Position numbers and translations under genes: made by a program | DNA from: MESE01 sp036675035 | GTDB taxonomy: Bacteria > Pseudomonadota > Gammaproteobacteria > Burkholderiales > Burkholderiaceae_D | DNA length: 33,178 nucleotides | Direction of reading: 5' to 3' | Assembly (NCBI GenBank): GCA_036675035.1 | Contig: JAKFFO010000062.1 | Coordinates: 1-33,178 of the forward strand | Notes under the pieces: generated by a model | Told to the model about the DNA's origin: nothing | The model's database searches: none | The model's input: only the letters and a program-made list of their open reading frames with translations | Shown: positions 15,037-22,593 of the stretch, one piece after another | Layout: each line of letters begins with the position of its first letter | Numbering within the stretch: position 1 is the first letter of the stretch

Positions 15037-15788
15037 GCGTTCACCTCATCGCCGAGATAGGCTTTCTTCACGTCGGGATTGCGGCGAATGTCGTCTGGCG
15101 CCCCGGTCGCAATGATCCGGCCCGCCACCAATACCGAAATTCGGTCCGCGACGCGGAATACGGTATCCATGTCGTGTTCGACCAGCAGCAGCGTGACGGC
15201 CCCGCGAAGACTTTCTATCAGCGGCACGATATCGGCCGATTCTTCCTGGCCCATGCCGGCCATCGGCTCATCGAGCAGCAGCAGCTTCGGCCTGGTGGCA
15301 AGTGCGAGGCCGAGTTCCAGCCGGCGCTTTTCGCCGTGTGCCAGCTCGCCGGCCACGATGCCGGTTCGCTTCCCCAGTCCGATTTTCCGTGCAATGCCAT
15401 GCGCGTCGTCAAACAGGGATTTCTCCGACAAAACCGGACGCCAGAAACGCATGCTGCTTCCGGTCCGCGCCTGCACCGCCAACGCAAGGTTGTCGAGTAC
15501 CGACAGGTTGCTGAAGATGTTGGTGATCTGATACGAGCGCGCCAGGCCGAGATGCACCCGATCGTGCATCGGCATGCCGGTAACGTCCTTCCCAGAGAAA
15601 ATGATCCGGCCTGCATCGGGTGCGATGGCGCCGGATATCTGCTGAATCAGCGTGGTCTTGCCGGCACCGTTGGGGCCGATCAGCGCATGGATTTCGCCGG
15701 CATGCACCGTGAGGTTCAGATGATCGGTGGCGGCCAGTGCGCCGAAGCGCTTGACCAGTCCGGACAGTTCGAGCACGACCTGCGTCAT
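15033..15788 (-). CDS. livG: Branched-chain-amino-acid-type ABC transporter ATPase LivG
   Basis: This 251-aa protein is an ABC ATPase with Walker A GPNGAGKTTL (about 38-47), a slightly divergent signature (AHGEKRRLELG in place of the usual SYGEQRRLEI), Walker B LLLLDEPMAGM and the C-terminal BCA_ABC_TP_C tail (RNPDVKKAYLGDE). It forms the heterodimeric motor with LivF. The start at 15788 is set by AGGAGA 8 bases upstream, and the gene overlaps both livM (4 bases) and livF (4 bases). A longer frame reaching 15902 would lie within livM and is rejected. Confidence 0.95.
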   Translation of the reverse strand: MTQVVLELSGLVKRFGALAATDHLNLTVHAGEIHALIGPNGAGKTTLIQQISGAIAPDAGRIIFSGKDVTGMPMHDRVHLGLARSYQITNIFSNLSVLDNLALAVQARTGSSMRFWRPVLSEKSLFDDAHGIARKIGLGKRTGIVAGELAHGEKRRLELGLALATRPKLLLLDEPMAGMGQEESADIVPLIESLRGAVTLLLVEHDMDTVFRVADRISVLVAGRIIATGAPDDIRRNPDVKKAYLGDEVNA

Positions 15789-16756
15789 TTCGCGTTCTCC
15801 TGGGAATCGCTGGTGCGATGACGGCGATCGAACAGGCTTGCCAGCCCGTTCGGCAGCAGCATGACGACCGCCAGCAGGATCAGGCCGAGCCCGAGCTGCC
15901 AATGCATCGTATAGCCCGACAGTATTTCTTCAAGCAGCAGCATGGCGACCGCGCCGATCACGCCGCCGGCCAGGTAGCCGACGCCTCCCAGAATTACCAT
16001 CACCAGCAGCGTGCCGGATTGCGTCCAGTGGACCAGGTTGGGGCCTACCAGCATGTTCTGGTTCGCAATCAGCGCGCCAGCGAGGCCGGCCATCGCGCCG
16101 CCCAGGACAAAGCACACCAGTTTGTAGCGATAGACTGGATAGCCGATTGCTTCCATGCGGGTTTCATTTTCGCGAATTGCCTGTATCACTCTGCCGAAAC
16201 GCGAATTGACGAGCCGATATACCGCAAGTACCGATACGCAGAGCAGCGCCAGCACCACATAATAGAATGCGCTGTCGGATGCCAGATCGAATCCGATGGT
16301 CGAGCGCGAAGCGAGCGACAGTCCGTCGTCGCCGCCGTAGGCGCGCAGCGAAATGAACAGGAAATACACCATTTGCGCAAATGCCAGCGTGATCATGATG
16401 AAATACATGCCGCGCGTGCGCAGCGAAATGATGCCGATGCTCGCCGCGAGCAGTGCGCTGACGGCGATTGCCGCCGGCCACGACAACCATGCGGAAGCAA
16501 TCCCGTACTGCATCAGGATGCCGACCGTATATGCGCCGGTGCCGAAAAATGCAGCATGCCCGAGACTGACCATGCCGCCGAATCCGATCACCAGGTTCAG
16601 ACTGGTGGCCGCGATTGCAAAAATCATCAGCCGGCTGGCGACACTGATGTAAAAGTCCTCGCCCAGCGCCGTTGCGACCGGCGGGAAGATCGCCAGAAGC
16701 AGGAGCAGCAGCAATACCGCTGCGGTGGAAAACCGGTGATGCAACTTGCTTTCCAT
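15785..16756 (-). CDS. livM: Branched-chain-amino-acid-type ABC transporter permease LivM
   Basis: This 323-aa permease has 8-10 hydrophobic segments. It carries the LivM hallmarks NLVIGFGGMVSLGHAAFFG (about 54-72), the EAA-like region with AIRENETRMEAIGYPVYRYK (about 200-219), and GGVGYLAGGVIGA near 260. It forms the membrane channel with LivH. The start at 16756 has GAGGAA about 6 bases upstream, and the livH stop is only 9 bases before it. Confidence 0.95.
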   Translation of the reverse strand: MESKLHHRFSTAAVLLLLLLLAIFPPVATALGEDFYISVASRLMIFAIAATSLNLVIGFGGMVSLGHAAFFGTGAYTVGILMQYGIASAWLSWPAAIAVSALLAASIGIISLRTRGMYFIMITLAFAQMVYFLFISLRAYGGDDGLSLASRSTIGFDLASDSAFYYVVLALLCVSVLAVYRLVNSRFGRVIQAIRENETRMEAIGYPVYRYKLVCFVLGGAMAGLAGALIANQNMLVGPNLVHWTQSGTLLVMVILGGVGYLAGGVIGAVAMLLLEEILSGYTMHWQLGLGLILLAVVMLLPNGLASLFDRRHRTSDSQENAK

Positions 16757-16765
16757 GTACGTTCC

Positions 16766-17686
16766 TCAACCACGCGCAGGGAACAGTCCCTGCGGCCGGT
16801 AAAACAATACGGCGGCCATCAGCACGTAGATCAGGACCGACGCGAGGGCAGGGCCGACGGTGGACGCGACGTCGGATGGCATCACCATGCGAAGCACGAT
16901 CGGCAGAAGCGTGCGGCTCAGCGTGTCGACGATACCGACCAGCAGCGCGCCGATCAGTGCCCCGCGTACCGAGCCAATCCCCCCGATTACGATAACGACG
17001 AACGCCAGAATCAGGATGCTTTCTCCCATGCCGACCTGCACCGCGAGGATCGGACCGAGCAGGCTGCCGGCCACTGCACACAGCGCCGCACCGAATGCAA
17101 ACAGCAGGGTGAATACCAGCTTGATGTCGACACCCATCGCAATCGCCATCTCGCGATTGGATGCACCGGCGCGCACCATCATGCCGATGCGTGTCCTGAC
17201 CACGACCAGGTACAGCAGCACCGCCACCGCAACGCCGGCGCCGATGATGAACAGCCGGTACGATGAATAGAAAAAGTCGGGCATCAGCTCCACCGGCTGC
17301 GCCAGTTCCGGCGGCGCGTTCAGTGTCAGCGGCTGCGCGCCCCACAGCATGCGCGCTCCCTCGTTGAAAATGAAAATCAGCGCAAAGGTGGCAAGCACCT
17401 GCGCCAGGTGATCGCGGCCATACAGCCGGCGCATCACGCTGAGTTCCAGCGCCGCACCCAGCACGGCAGTGGCGAGTACCGCGAGCAGCATGCCGATCCA
17501 GAACGACCCGGTCAATGCATTGAATGTGGCGGCAAAGTAGGCGCCTGCCATGTACAGTGACCCGTGCGCCAGGTTGATCAGGTCCATGATGCCGAACACC
17601 AGCGTCAGTCCGGCCGCCAGCAAGAACAGCATCAGTCCGAATTGCAACCCGTTCAATGAATGCTCGACGATGAGCGTGATGTCCAT
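16766..17686 (-). CDS. livH: Branched-chain-amino-acid-type ABC transporter permease LivH
   Basis: This 306-aa permease has about eight membrane segments. It carries LivH signatures including NGLQFGLMLFLLAAGLTLVFG (first helix, cited from residues 12-31), DLINLAHGSLYMAGAY (about 35-50), RAGASNREMAIAMGVD in the cytoplasmic loop (about 181-196), and GGIGSVRGALIGALLVG (about 234-250). It is the first gene of livHMGF. AAGG lies 8 bases before the ATG at 17686. A CTTCGG-capped hairpin is in its leader. The binding-protein gene is divergent, so the two transcripts share the 211-bp region between them. Confidence 0.95.
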   Translation of the reverse strand: MDITLIVEHSLNGLQFGLMLFLLAAGLTLVFGIMDLINLAHGSLYMAGAYFAATFNALTGSFWIGMLLAVLATAVLGAALELSVMRRLYGRDHLAQVLATFALIFIFNEGARMLWGAQPLTLNAPPELAQPVELMPDFFYSSYRLFIIGAGVAVAVLLYLVVVRTRIGMMVRAGASNREMAIAMGVDIKLVFTLLFAFGAALCAVAGSLLGPILAVQVGMGESILILAFVVIVIGGIGSVRGALIGALLVGIVDTLSRTLLPIVLRMVMPSDVASTVGPALASVLIYVLMAAVLFYRPQGLFPARG

Positions 17687-17710
17687 GCAGCTGCCTTGAA
17701 AATATCAAAT

Positions 17711-17726
17711 CGGCGCCGAAGCGCCG
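17711..17726 (-). promoter_or_regulatory. TTCG-capped hairpin in the livH leader
   Basis: On the minus strand CGGCGC and GCGCCG form a perfect 6-base stem closed by a TTCG tetraloop, an unusually stable RNA fold. It lies 25 bases before the livH start and may shape mRNA stability or translation. No T-run follows, so an attenuator is not indicated. Confidence 0.4.
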
Positions 17727-17897
17727 AACCCGCGATCATTTCTCACCGGCCCGGAGATTCGGGGCGGCACGCGGAATGAGGTCCGATTCGGATTAAAATC
17801 ATGAACTTTACAAGAAAAGTGCACATTGAGGCGCTGGAAATTTTCAGAACTTTGGCATTGGGCCACGCAGGTTTCGAAATTCATGAGGGAGTCGATG

Positions 17898-19067
17898 ATG
17901 AAGTTACTACGTTATTCCGCGCTTGCTATCGCGCTATCAGCTGCATGCGGCGCCCAGGCGGCCGATACCGTAAAGGTTGGCATGGTTACCACCCTGTCGG
18001 GCGCGGGCGCCGGTCTGGGTGTGGACATTCGCGACGGGTTTTCGCTCGCGTTGAAACATCTCGATAACAAGTTCGGCAAGCTGCCGGTCGAAGTGATCAG
18101 TGGCGACGACCAGCAAAATCCGGGTGCGGCCAAGCAGCTGGTGGACAAGATGCTGAAGCGCGACAAGGTCGACCTGATGACCGGGATCGTGTTTTCGAAT
18201 GTGATGCTGGCAGTCGGTCCCACCATCTTCAATGCAGAAACCCATTACATCAGCGCCAATGCGGGGCCGTCGCAGTACGCCGGTGAACAATGCAATCCGT
18301 ATTTTTTCAACGTGGCATGGCAAAACGACAATCTGCACGAGGCTGTCGGCAAGCATGTCAGTGAAAAGGGCTTCAAGAATGTCGTGCTGGTTGCACCCAA
18401 TTACCCGGCAGGCAAGGACGGATTGACCGGATTCAAGCGCTACTACAAGGGCCAGGTCGCGGAAGAAATCTATACCAAGCTCGGCCAACTCGACTATGGC
18501 GCGGAACTGGCACAGATCCGATCGCTGAAGCCCGATGCGGTCTACATCTTCCTTCCGGGCGGAATGGGCATCAATTTCATCAAGCAGTTCGTGGATGCAG
18601 GCCTGTCACGCAATGCGCAATTGTTCGGACCGGGCTTCTCGGCAGATGAAGACATCATCAAGGCGGTAGGTGCGCCGATGCTGGGCATGTTCAATGCATC
18701 GCAATGGAATCACGACTTCGACAATCCGCAAAACAAGCGCTTCGTGGCCGACTTCGTCAAGGAATATGGACGGCTGCCGTCTTTGTACGCATCGCAAGGC
18801 TATGATGCTGCAATGCTGATGGATTCCGCGGTGCGCGGCGTCAACGGCAAGATCGAAGACAAGGAAGCGCTGGGCAAGGCATTGAAGGCGGCCAAATTCA
18901 AATCGGTACGCGGTGATTTCAAGTTCAACAACAATCACTATCCGATCCAGAACTACTACACGCGCGTCATCGCCAAGGATGCGCAGGACCGGATCACCAA
19001 TCGTACCCTGGGCGTGGCTTTCGCGAATCACAGCGATGCCTATGCGTCAGCTTGCAAGATGAAATAA
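17898..19067 (+). CDS. Periplasmic substrate-binding protein of the Liv-type transporter
   Basis: This 389-aa protein has a signal peptide (about 1-21, ending CGAQA) and a type I periplasmic-binding fold with the LivJ/LivK-type opening VKVGMVTTLSGAGAGLG (about 24-40) and GDDQQNPGAAKQLVDKM (about 71-87). It reads more like the subgroup of branched-chain-type binding proteins associated with aromatic acids or other carboxylates than like true leucine-binding LivK, so the substrate is left open. GGGAG ends 6 bases before the ATG at 17898; an adjacent ATG at 17895 is the alternative. Longer starts would put polar sequence before the signal peptide. It is divergent from livHMGF and surely serves that permease. 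Confidence 0.92.
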   Translation: MKLLRYSALAIALSAACGAQAADTVKVGMVTTLSGAGAGLGVDIRDGFSLALKHLDNKFGKLPVEVISGDDQQNPGAAKQLVDKMLKRDKVDLMTGIVFSNVMLAVGPTIFNAETHYISANAGPSQYAGEQCNPYFFNVAWQNDNLHEAVGKHVSEKGFKNVVLVAPNYPAGKDGLTGFKRYYKGQVAEEIYTKLGQLDYGAELAQIRSLKPDAVYIFLPGGMGINFIKQFVDAGLSRNAQLFGPGFSADEDIIKAVGAPMLGMFNASQWNHDFDNPQNKRFVADFVKEYGRLPSLYASQGYDAAMLMDSAVRGVNGKIEDKEALGKALKAAKFKSVRGDFKFNNNHYPIQNYYTRVIAKDAQDRITNRTLGVAFANHSDAYASACKMK

Positions 19068-19087
19068 ATGATGGAGTAGTCTGCATG

Positions 19088-19113
19088 GCTCTTCCGGTTC
19101 CGGCCGGGAGAGC
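19088..19113. terminator. Hairpin between convergent binding-protein and DUF2591 genes
   Basis: GCTCTTCCGG and CCGGGAGAGC form a 10-base stem with one G-T pair around TTCCGG, 21 bases behind the binding-protein stop. No T-run is seen. It could serve as a bidirectional transcript end. Confidence 0.45.
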
Positions 19114-19152
19114 ATCATGAGCCTCTGCAAACAAAACAGGTACGGATGTACG

Positions 19153-19485
19153 CTATTCCGCCACCTCGGCACCGAACCTGATCGAGACATACACGCGCAT
19201 CGCAGCTTCAAGCGGCGTCCTGCCGTGGCACAGAGCCTGCGACTCGACCGTATCGCCATAGCTGGCTTCCCACAGGCTTCCAAGTTTCGGTGCGAGCAGG
19301 GAAATCGACTCGCGCTCGATGATCGGCCCCGCCTGCGACCAGTCCTGGTGCGGTGCCCAGTGAATATTGTCGGGGTTTCTATCGATCCGCCAGTATTGCT
19401 CCGTAGTGCTGTACTTCACTTCGATGCCTTCCGCCTTGGCGACCCATCGATCCAGAATTACTCCCTCCAGTTCCGCTGCCTTCAT
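19153..19485 (-). CDS. DUF2591-family protein (phage-like)
   Basis: This 110-aa protein begins MKAAELEGVILDRWVAKAEG, the typical N-terminus of DUF2591, a family frequent in phages and in proteobacterial chromosomes. Other family-like features are YSTTEQYWRIDRNPD (about 30-45), a region with RESISLLAP, and the C-terminal GRTPLEAAMRVYVSIRFG (about 87-104). GGAGAG lies 6-8 bases before the ATG at 19485. The function is unknown; a phage origin is likely for the family, but no other phage genes are adjacent. It is convergent with the binding-protein gene. Confidence 0.8.
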   Translation of the reverse strand: MKAAELEGVILDRWVAKAEGIEVKYSTTEQYWRIDRNPDNIHWAPHQDWSQAGPIIERESISLLAPKLGSLWEASYGDTVESQALCHGRTPLEAAMRVYVSIRFGAEVAE

Positions 19486-20083
19486 CCGTCTCTCCGTCAA
19501 GTCATCCAGCTTCGATGTTATGCAACTGGTCAACGTTCAAGCATAGAGCTTGGCAACGAGCTGCTTCTTGTTCTGGATCATCCCGCGATTCATTGCCGCT
19601 GTTACAAAAACGGCAATCCGGATTCGAGTCGGACGGAAATATGAACATCCTCCTTGAATCTGGCCAATGTCACGACAAATGCCGGATTACTTCATTTGAA
19701 AGAAACGGCAGCCTTGGCTATTGAATTCAGGAGCGCATGAGAACTGCGGAGTCGGTGGGACAAGAGAAAAGCGGGAAAAAAAACCGAAAAGGGGAAAGGT
19801 GGCGGAAGGAAAAGTTGGTGTACCGATCCCGATGGATCAGCACACCAGCGCGCCGTCATGCATATCGGTTGCATGTACGGCATGAGCATGACGATACCAG
19901 ATTCTTGTTTCCGAATTGTGACAATTCTCAAATTAAATTTTGTTGATGATAAGTGCATTGCCTTTCGATCCCGTTCTCTCCGGAACCGCCGTTAACGCCG
20001 GAGCAGAAACCGGCAGAAGTTACTGGTTAAACACGCAACAGGAGATATACTTATATCAATTCTTATAACAACAGGAGACTTTC
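19486..20083. other. Intergenic region upstream of the universal stress gene
   Basis: This 598-bp stretch has only short, unconvincing open frames. It is A+T-richer than its surroundings from about 19,740. It contains a perfect 15-bp palindrome (19913-19927) and a small hairpin with CTCCGG/CCGGAG arms (19978-20003). The promoter of the universal stress gene probably lies in its last 100 bases (A+T-rich, around 20,045-20,065). Confidence 0.4.
19913..19927. promoter_or_regulatory. Perfect 15-bp palindrome upstream of the universal stress gene
   Basis: GAATTGTGACAATTC has 7-base arms around one G. It is 157 bases upstream of the universal stress protein start. It resembles a dimeric-regulator operator, but the regulator is not identified. 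Confidence 0.4.
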
Positions 20084-20554
20084 ATGTACCGCAAAATTCT
20101 TGTGGCTTACAACGGTACGGCGGAAAGCCGATCGGCATTGGAAGAATGTGTTCGTCTGGCTCCCGGTTCGTCCGCAGAAATTCATTTGCTGGTCGTCGTC
20201 AATCCGCCTCCTTCTTTGCTGGTGGGTGAATATGCCGCTGCAGCCATCATCAACGTCGAAGAAGAGCTGGTCGCGGAAAAACAGAAAATGGAACGCGAGC
20301 TGGCAACCGGGAAGGCACTGCTGAATTCGGCAGGATTGACCGTCAAGGCGCATCTGGAGGTGGGCGAGCCGGTGAATATCATCAAGGAACTGGTCGATAA
20401 ACTCGGCATAGAGCTGGTGATTGTCGGACATTCGCGGCATAAGCCGCTGGCGATGCGCTGGTGGCGCGGTTCGATCGATGCAGTGCTGGTCGAGAAAATC
20501 CGATGCAGCCTGCTGGTGGCGGCTGATCCACAGTACGCGCCACAGAAACAATAA
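20084..20554 (+). CDS. Universal stress protein (UspA family)
   Basis: This 156-aa protein is a single Usp domain. It has MYRKILVAYNGTAESRSALEE at the start (cited from residues 1-20), a central acidic helix (about 58-85), VKAHLEVGEPVNIIKELV (about 87-104) and ELVIVGHSRHKPL (about 110-122), ending near CSLLVAAD. The ATP-binding G2xG9xG(S/T) motif is incomplete: GHSRHK has lost the second Gly, though RGS remains near 131. ATP binding is therefore doubtful. The Shine-Dalgarno ACAGGAG sits about 7 bases before the ATG. It seems monocistronic. Confidence 0.93.
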   Translation: MYRKILVAYNGTAESRSALEECVRLAPGSSAEIHLLVVVNPPPSLLVGEYAAAAIINVEEELVAEKQKMERELATGKALLNSAGLTVKAHLEVGEPVNIIKELVDKLGIELVIVGHSRHKPLAMRWWRGSIDAVLVEKIRCSLLVAADPQYAPQKQ

Positions 20555-20756
20555 ACCTGTCACGCCGAGTTCCGCGTGTGCCGGCGAAACGAATGACGGC
20601 GCCGGCCACGTTCGCATTTTGTATTGTTCGCCTTTGTGAAACGCATTGCATCCGCACGCTTTCTTATTGCTCTGCGCTGCGATTTGCCGACGGATTTTTC
20701 GGCGCCTTGGCTGGTCATATTCCGTGTTGGCCGATACTTTTATTGGGAGACGGAAA

Positions 20757-21005
20757 ATGACAGTAAGGCAAAGCTGGCGAACCGAACAATACAAGGGCGT
20801 GGATGTTCACGTGAGTGCGTTGCCCCACGGCGACACCAAAAAATGGGATTACACCGTTCGTATTTCCGATCCCGGAGCGGATACCAGTTCGTTCAGCGCG
20901 TTGACCGACGGATCAGGAGACAACGATGATTTTTCTTCTGAAGAGGCCGCCGTGCAAGCCGGATTTCGGCAGGGATATGCACTGGTGGACAAGCTGGGAA
21001 AGTAA
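20757..21005 (+). CDS. Small hypothetical protein
   Basis: This 82-aa acidic, soluble protein begins MTVRQSWRTEQYKGVDVHV and has a beta-rich appearance (WDYTVRISDPG) followed by an Asp/Ser-rich loop and a C-terminal helix (SEEAAVQAGFRQGYALVDKL). The start at 20757 has TGGGAGA 6-7 bases upstream. A longer frame starting at 20646 gives an implausible Cys/Arg-rich extension. No family was recognised. A second small gene with a similar plan (beta strands plus helix with EEEAWALAERRA) lies about 100 bases downstream. Confidence 0.65.
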   Translation: MTVRQSWRTEQYKGVDVHVSALPHGDTKKWDYTVRISDPGADTSSFSALTDGSGDNDDFSSEEAAVQAGFRQGYALVDKLGK

Positions 21006-21112
21006 GTCGACTCAATAAGCTGATCCGATAAGCTGGCTCAGCGCGTGGCCCGGTCGATACAGTGCTATTGGAGGCATGTCATTACCGCGCCGCGTGAACC
21101 CGGGAGATGGAT

Positions 21113-21331
21113 ATGACACCAAACATTCTGCAAAGCGGCACACATGTGGCTCGAATCAATACCGTTCGGCAACCGGATGGCACGTATGAGGCCCAGGTAT
21201 TCGTGCGACTGACGCGCGAGCCGGAAATTGCCGAGACCTACATTCCTGCGGGAATATGTGCAACCGAAGAAGAAGCATGGGCGCTGGCTGAACGGCGCGC
21301 AACGCGGGCGCTGAAGGAACATGAGTTCTAA
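21113..21331 (+). CDS. Small hypothetical protein
   Basis: This 72-aa protein starts MTPNILQSGTHVARINTV. It contains YEAQVFVRLTREPEIAETYIP and a C-terminal helix EEEAWALAERRATRALKE. GGGAG at 21102-21106 abuts an ATG at 21107 but is properly spaced for the ATG at 21113, so the latter is preferred. The family was not recognised. Composition is normal for the window. It may form a unit with the small gene ending at 21005. Confidence 0.65.
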   Translation: MTPNILQSGTHVARINTVRQPDGTYEAQVFVRLTREPEIAETYIPAGICATEEEAWALAERRATRALKEHEF

Positions 21332-21372
21332 AAGCTGCGCTGACAAAGCGCGCCTTCTCCGGGAGGTGACAG

Positions 21373-21567
21373 ATGCGTGCAATCGCATTTCTTCATGGCC
21401 GCTTGCAACGCGAAGCCAGCATCCTGCGGGATGGTTTTTCGCATCGCGCGTGCTGCCCGTTAATTTTCATGGGTGTGGCGGCTTCTCCGCACGGTTTTCA
21501 GATTTCTTTATCCGACCTGAAACCGAGCGGCACCGGTTGTATCGGCCGAAACAATAAGCCTGAGTAG
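21373..21567 (+). CDS. Doubtful small ORF with a strong ribosome-binding site
   Basis: This frame encodes 64 residues and is preceded by GGGAGGTGAC, a near-ideal Shine-Dalgarno 6 bases from the ATG at 21373. The protein (MRAIAFLHGRLQREASIL) has two Cys and no clear domain. An alternative frame over the same bases starts inside the previous gene's end and looks less natural. Translation is supported by the site alone. Confidence 0.35.
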   Translation: MRAIAFLHGRLQREASILRDGFSHRACCPLIFMGVAASPHGFQISLSDLKPSGTGCIGRNNKPE

Positions 21568-21709
21568 TGTGTTTAAGAGCGACTCGCAGGGAACATCGAC
21601 CATGCTCTCTCTTCGTTTCGGTAGATATTCGCCTTGATGGATCGCAATCCGGGTTTTCTACATCGACTTACACTGACGATTCGAATCCTCTTCGTCATGA
21701 ATCTTCGCA

Positions 21710-21814
21710 ATGAATAAAAAGAATTTCCCGACCGCCGCAACGGTGCTTGTGATCATAGTATGCGTGGGCGTCGTGGTGTGGCTGGTGAGAGCCCTGATTG
21801 CCGCCTTTCCGTAA
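21710..21814 (+). CDS. 34-aa single-TM small protein
   Basis: This short frame encodes MNKKNFPTAATVLVIIVCVG followed by VVVWLVRALIAAFP. It has a basic N-terminus, one hydrophobic helix of about 20 residues and a short amphipathic end, the usual look of a small inner-membrane protein. No good Shine-Dalgarno precedes the ATG. The hydrophobic pattern is the main support, because random frames rarely show a clean basic-TM arrangement. Confidence 0.4.
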   Translation: MNKKNFPTAATVLVIIVCVGVVVWLVRALIAAFP

Positions 21815-22145
21815 TCGAATCGATGCTCTCATAAAAAACGGTGAAGTCTGCACCCACCTGTTTTGCAGGCGGAGATCCTGGCGAAGGTGCGGATCGGACA
21901 TGGGCAGCATGCCCTTTGGCTATTTACGTATCGTGAATTTTTCTGCATGCGACAAGGCGGCTTGTCCTGTGCATATGTCCTTTTCTTGTAGCTCTGCATC
22001 GGCCGAGTTTTCGTCGCTCGAATAAATTCAAATCAGCATCAGTGTCACTAAACAAGATTATCGATTATCAGTATTGCGCGATATCAAAAACTTTCCGTTA
22101 CATTTCGTCACAATTAAGTCAGTACAAACAAAGCGAGGAAGACTT
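21815..22145. other. Intergenic region upstream of the small HTH gene
   Basis: This 331-bp region becomes A+T-rich toward the HTH gene and probably holds its promoter (around 22,050-22,130). No convincing gene, hairpin or exact promoter pair was identified. Confidence 0.35.
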
Positions 22146-22436
22146 ATGAACACTGAAAAATCGGCTGAGCATCTGAAATACGATCCGGATAATTTGCTGG
22201 CTTCAATCATTGGGAAGCTGAATCTGAAAAACGATGCGGCCTTGTCGCGGGCATTGGAAGTGGCGCCTCCGGTCATCAGCAAAATTCGCCATCGTCGCTT
22301 ACCGGTCGGTGCATCCTTGCTTATTCGAATGCACGAAGTGACCGATTTAAGTATTCAGGAATTGAGAGCTTTAATGGGCGACCGTCGCAATAAATTCCGA
22401 ATTAGCGACAAACAGTTCAAGCCCAAGGCCGCATGA
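22146..22436 (+). CDS. Small HTH (Cro/XRE-like) protein
   Basis: This 96-aa protein has a helical domain (about 18-75) in which LKNDAALSRALEVAPPVISK and the following IRHRRLPVGASLLIRMHEV read as a lambda-repressor-like helix-turn-helix. A basic end follows (DRRNKFRISDKQFKPKAA). GAGGAAG ends 4-5 bases before the ATG at 22146, and an upstream-extended frame is rejected. I recall similar small proteins from Oxalobacteraceae chromosomes, but this is not checked here. It may regulate transcription; a target is unknown. Two hairpins directly follow the stop codon. Confidence 0.8.
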   Translation: MNTEKSAEHLKYDPDNLLASIIGKLNLKNDAALSRALEVAPPVISKIRHRRLPVGASLLIRMHEVTDLSIQELRALMGDRRNKFRISDKQFKPKAA

Positions 22437-22442
22437 TTTTGT

Positions 22443-22469
22443 TTCAGCGGCTTTGCCTGCGCCGCTGAA
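22443..22469 (+). terminator. Hairpin behind the HTH gene
   Basis: TTCAGCGGC and GCCGCTGAA form a perfect 9-base stem around a 9-base loop, starting 7 bases after the stop codon. The sequence behind it is A-rich rather than T-rich, so termination may depend on the second hairpin. Confidence 0.6.
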
Positions 22470-22476
22470 CTCAAAT

Positions 22477-22512
22477 GAATACGCCGGCGCTCTCATCCCG
22501 GCCGGTGTATTC
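22477..22512 (+). terminator. Second tandem hairpin behind the HTH gene
   Basis: GAATACGCCGG and CCGGTGTATTC form an 11-base stem with one G-T pair and a 14-base loop. It lies 7 bases behind the first hairpin and is followed by a short T-rich stretch (TATTTCTTAT). The pair looks like a double terminator. Confidence 0.55.
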
Positions 22513-22579
22513 GTGCGTATTTCTTATCTAGCGGCATTTACTCGAGAAAGCGGTTTGGCCGTATCAGAGCGGTGTTGCA

Positions 22580-22593
22580 TTGATTCGGATCAA
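22580..22593. promoter_or_regulatory. Perfect FNR/ANR-type palindrome
   Basis: TTGATTCGGATCAA fits the TTGAT-N4-ATCAA consensus of FNR/ANR regulators exactly. If used as an activator site at -41.5, transcription would start near 22,628, but no good -10 is seen there. The next plus-strand gene starts 320 bases away, so the target is unclear. Confidence 0.5.

Noticed and set aside
15818..17708. Long open frames of 482 and 514 codons overlapping livM and livH
   Set aside because: They are out-of-frame or antisense readings of two clear permease genes with all family motifs and 4- to 9-base gene spacing.
17840..17890. Possible sigma-54 promoter before the binding-protein gene (TTTGGCATTGGGCCACGC)
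   Set aside because: The GG and GC are 11 bases apart instead of 10 and the -12 lacks TTGC, so it does not meet the strict spacing of this promoter class.
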